DNA of 64,000 nt. Origin: an uncultured Bacteroides sp. (GTDB lineage: Bacteria; Bacteroidota; Bacteroidia; Bacteroidales; Bacteroidaceae). The notes beneath the pieces were generated by a model. It did not search any database, was not told the origin of the DNA, and saw only the letters and a list, made by a program, of their open reading frames with translations. The translations under genes and the position numbers were made by a program. How positions within the stretch are numbered: position 1 is the stretch's first letter; each line of letters opens with the position of its first letter. Shown piece after piece: positions 62,476 through 64,000 of this stretch. The DNA lies in contig CALUJC010000015.1 of NCBI GenBank assembly GCA_944320865.1, positions 1 to 64,000 of the forward strand, read 5' to 3'.

Positions 62476-63783
62476 TTATTTGTTATTCCGCAAATCTTTT
62501 ACCCTGATAGCTTTTCCTTCACTTTGGGGTAAAGAACCCTTTTTAACCAATTTAAGTTTTGGAGTTACTAATATCTCATCTTTCAATTGGCGAGTAATCT
62601 CTTTTCGAACTTGTTCCAATTCAATATAATTGTCGGTAGAAAGGTCGTTGAGTTCTACTTCGATGACCATTTCGTCTTGATTATTGATGGTATCCAAGGT
62701 AATTAGGTAGTTGCTACCCAGTTGTGGGTATTGCATCAGAATCTTCTCAACTTGCATGGGGAAGATATTGACTCCCTTGATGATGAACATGTCATCGCTA
62801 CGTCCCTTGATGCGGTCTATGCGCAAGTGCGTACGTCCGCAAGGGCATTCGCCGGGCAATATGCGTGTAAGGTCGCGCGTGCGGTAGCGGATGAGCGGCA
62901 TCATTTCTCTGTCGAGTGTGGTTAGAACCAATTCTCCGATTTCACCTTCCGGTACAGGATCGCCCGTTTCGGGGTCAATGATTTCTACCAAGTAGCAGTC
63001 TTCCCAGAAGTGCATGCCGTTCTGCTCTTGGCACTCGAATGCTACCCCCGGCCCATTCATTTCTGTCATTCCAAAACTGTTATAAGCTTTGACCCCCAAT
63101 AGCCTTTCTATTTTTTTACGTTGTTCATCGGTATGTGGTTCAGCGCCAATGACCAGAGTCTTTAGTGATGTTTGTTTGGGGGCTATGCCTTCCTCCAGCA
63201 TTACTTCTGCCAGTCGGATGGCATAGCTGGGAATTGCATGTAGGGCTGTTGTATGGAAATCGTTGATAAACTTGATTTGTCGTTTACTATTGCCGGCAGC
63301 TGCAGGAACGGTCAAAGCTCCCAGTCTTTCAGCACCATATTGAAAGCCTAACCCGCCGGTAAACATGCCGTAGCCTGAACTGTTTTGAAAGACATCTGTC
63401 TTACGCACGCCTACCATGTATAAGCAGCGTGCCACCAGGTTTGCCCAAGAGTCCAAGTCGTGTTGCGAGTGTACAATAACCGTAGGGGTACCGGTGGTGC
63501 CGCTCGATGAGTGGATACGCACACCGTCTTCCAGCATGTTGCCTGCCACCAGCCCGAAGGGATAATTAGCACGCATGTCGGCCTTGGTGGTAAAAGGTAT
63601 TTTACGAATGTCATCAACAGACTGGATGCAGTCCGGTGTAATGCCGTGTTCCCGGAAAACTTTTCCGTAATAAGGTGAATGTGCTGCGATGGCAATGGTT
63701 TTCTTCAGACGCTGAAGCTGTAGCTCGCGCAGCTGTTCGCGGGGCATGGTCTCAATGTCTTCTTCCCAATATTTATCGTTCAT
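62476..63783 (-). CDS. paaK: Phenylacetate (aryl-acetate)-CoA ligase
   Basis: A 435-aa adenylate-forming enzyme. It has the P-loop IHSSSGTTGTPTVIVHS (near residue 90), the A5 motif YNSFGMTEMNGPG (near 235), the hinge and C-domain signature YRTRDLTRILPGECPCGRTHLRIDRIKGRSDDMFIIKG and a C-terminal Lys in SEGKAIRVKDL. It makes CoA thioesters of phenylacetate or indoleacetate. In Bacteroides it is usually beside indolepyruvate oxidoreductase genes, as here (14-bp gap), so the pair interconverts aryl-pyruvates and aryl-acetates in amino-acid fermentation. Confidence 0.92.
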   Translation of the reverse strand: MNDKYWEEDIETMPREQLRELQLQRLKKTIAIAAHSPYYGKVFREHGITPDCIQSVDDIRKIPFTTKADMRANYPFGLVAGNMLEDGVRIHSSSGTTGTPTVIVHSQHDLDSWANLVARCLYMVGVRKTDVFQNSSGYGMFTGGLGFQYGAERLGALTVPAAAGNSKRQIKFINDFHTTALHAIPSYAIRLAEVMLEEGIAPKQTSLKTLVIGAEPHTDEQRKKIERLLGVKAYNSFGMTEMNGPGVAFECQEQNGMHFWEDCYLVEIIDPETGDPVPEGEIGELVLTTLDREMMPLIRYRTRDLTRILPGECPCGRTHLRIDRIKGRSDDMFIIKGVNIFPMQVEKILMQYPQLGSNYLITLDTINNQDEMVIEVELNDLSTDNYIELEQVRKEITRQLKDEILVTPKLKLVKKGSLPQSEGKAIRVKDLRNNK

Positions 63784-63797
63784 TGCTGTCTATGTGT

Positions 63798-64000
63798 TTA
63801 GATAAGTGTTTCTGCAATTTCTTTACCCAATGCCAATGCCTTTAAATTCATTTCCACAATAGCCTCGCCTTTGCGTTGGAATATCTCCCGTATGCTATCT
63901 TGCATTGATTCATAGCTTATGCCGAGGAAGGGAATGGTAGCCCCCAGTAGAACAATATTGGCCACACGGACAGAACCCGCTTCTTTGGCTACTTTGTTCA
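63798..64000 (-). CDS. iorB: Indolepyruvate ferredoxin oxidoreductase subunit beta, C-terminal end (partial)
   Basis: The minus strand is open to the window edge; the visible 67 codons end with a TAA at 63798-63800. The peptide contains KEAGSVRVANIVLLGATIPFLG and ends FQRKGEAIVEMNLKALALGKEIAETLI, matching the C-terminus of IorB-type gamma/beta subunits of 2-oxoacid:ferredoxin oxidoreductases. With subunit alpha, expected upstream outside the window, it oxidatively decarboxylates aryl-pyruvates to aryl-acetyl-CoA. paaK follows 14 bp downstream. Confidence 0.85.
   Translation of the reverse strand, partial: NKVAKEAGSVRVANIVLLGATIPFLGISYESMQDSIREIFQRKGEAIVEMNLKALALGKEIAETLI

Overview
The window is a stretch of Bacteroides-type (order Bacteroidales) chromosome. 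The evidence is a SusC/SusD pair, the rprX-rprY two-component system next to rpsF-rpsR-rplI, DUF6377-, PCMD- and DUF3869-type proteins, a cobalamin-dependent ribonucleotide reductase, and promoters with the Bacteroides signature TTTG-N19-TAnnTTTG (exact upstream of rpsF, nrdJ and the Fur-family gene). Only one complete small transposable element is visible and no phage, so this is mostly core genome. Its intergenic regions, however, are rich in short-period repeats.

Layout. 1-2053: end of an RND efflux pump operon (permease tail, a 22-bp repeat array, outer-membrane factor). 2165-11906 (minus): a SusCD operon with no glycoside hydrolases; it carries a DcuC-like carrier, an isoaspartyl dipeptidase and a two-domain esterase/M14 carboxypeptidase, so it looks like a peptide-utilisation locus. 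Its likely regulator is the SusR-like DUF6377 protein at 12317-14035. 14050-18678 (minus): recJ-recQ-TPR. 19441-21020: nitroreductase plus beta-propeller lipoprotein. 21133-25720: an EF-G paralogue with altered GTPase catalytic residues, then rprX-rprY. 25796-28390: a 58-aa membrane protein, a complete MITE abutting a marR stop codon, rpsF-rpsR-rplI and a tiny lipoprotein. 28533-36471: mtaB, a glycosyltransferase, folB, nrdJ, a nitroreductase and dnaA. 36823-41170: an MCE protein, an amidase, a BASS-like transporter, rubrerythrin and a Fur/PerR regulator.

41243-49800: after a composite repeat region comes a SPOR lipoprotein and then a PAPS operon: cysQ, a SLC13-type permease, cysC, cysD, a four-helix-bundle gene, cysN and a PAPS-dependent sulfotransferase. 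Together these would import and activate sulfate, transfer it to an acceptor (in Bacteroides relatives, sterols such as cholesterol) and recycle PAP. 49885-55174: an outer-membrane set (PCMD protein, two halves of a YjbH-like barrel encoded separately, DUF3869 lipoprotein, OmpA). 55364-62434: ruvX, def, a TPR protein, thrS-infC-rpmI-rplT and a structured small RNA (6S-like candidate). 62476-64000 (minus): phenylacetate/arylacetate-CoA ligase and the end of indolepyruvate oxidoreductase subunit beta.

The most unusual signal is the repeats. Three arrays of unrelated sequence share an exact 22-bp period and palindromic units, and all sit just 3' of a stop codon. Two further elements have an 11-bp period, lie between divergent genes and share a 3' block. 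Three 7-bp-period arrays bracket or enter the four-helix-bundle/cysN segment, one of them inside the translated 5' end of cysN. No function is established for any of them.
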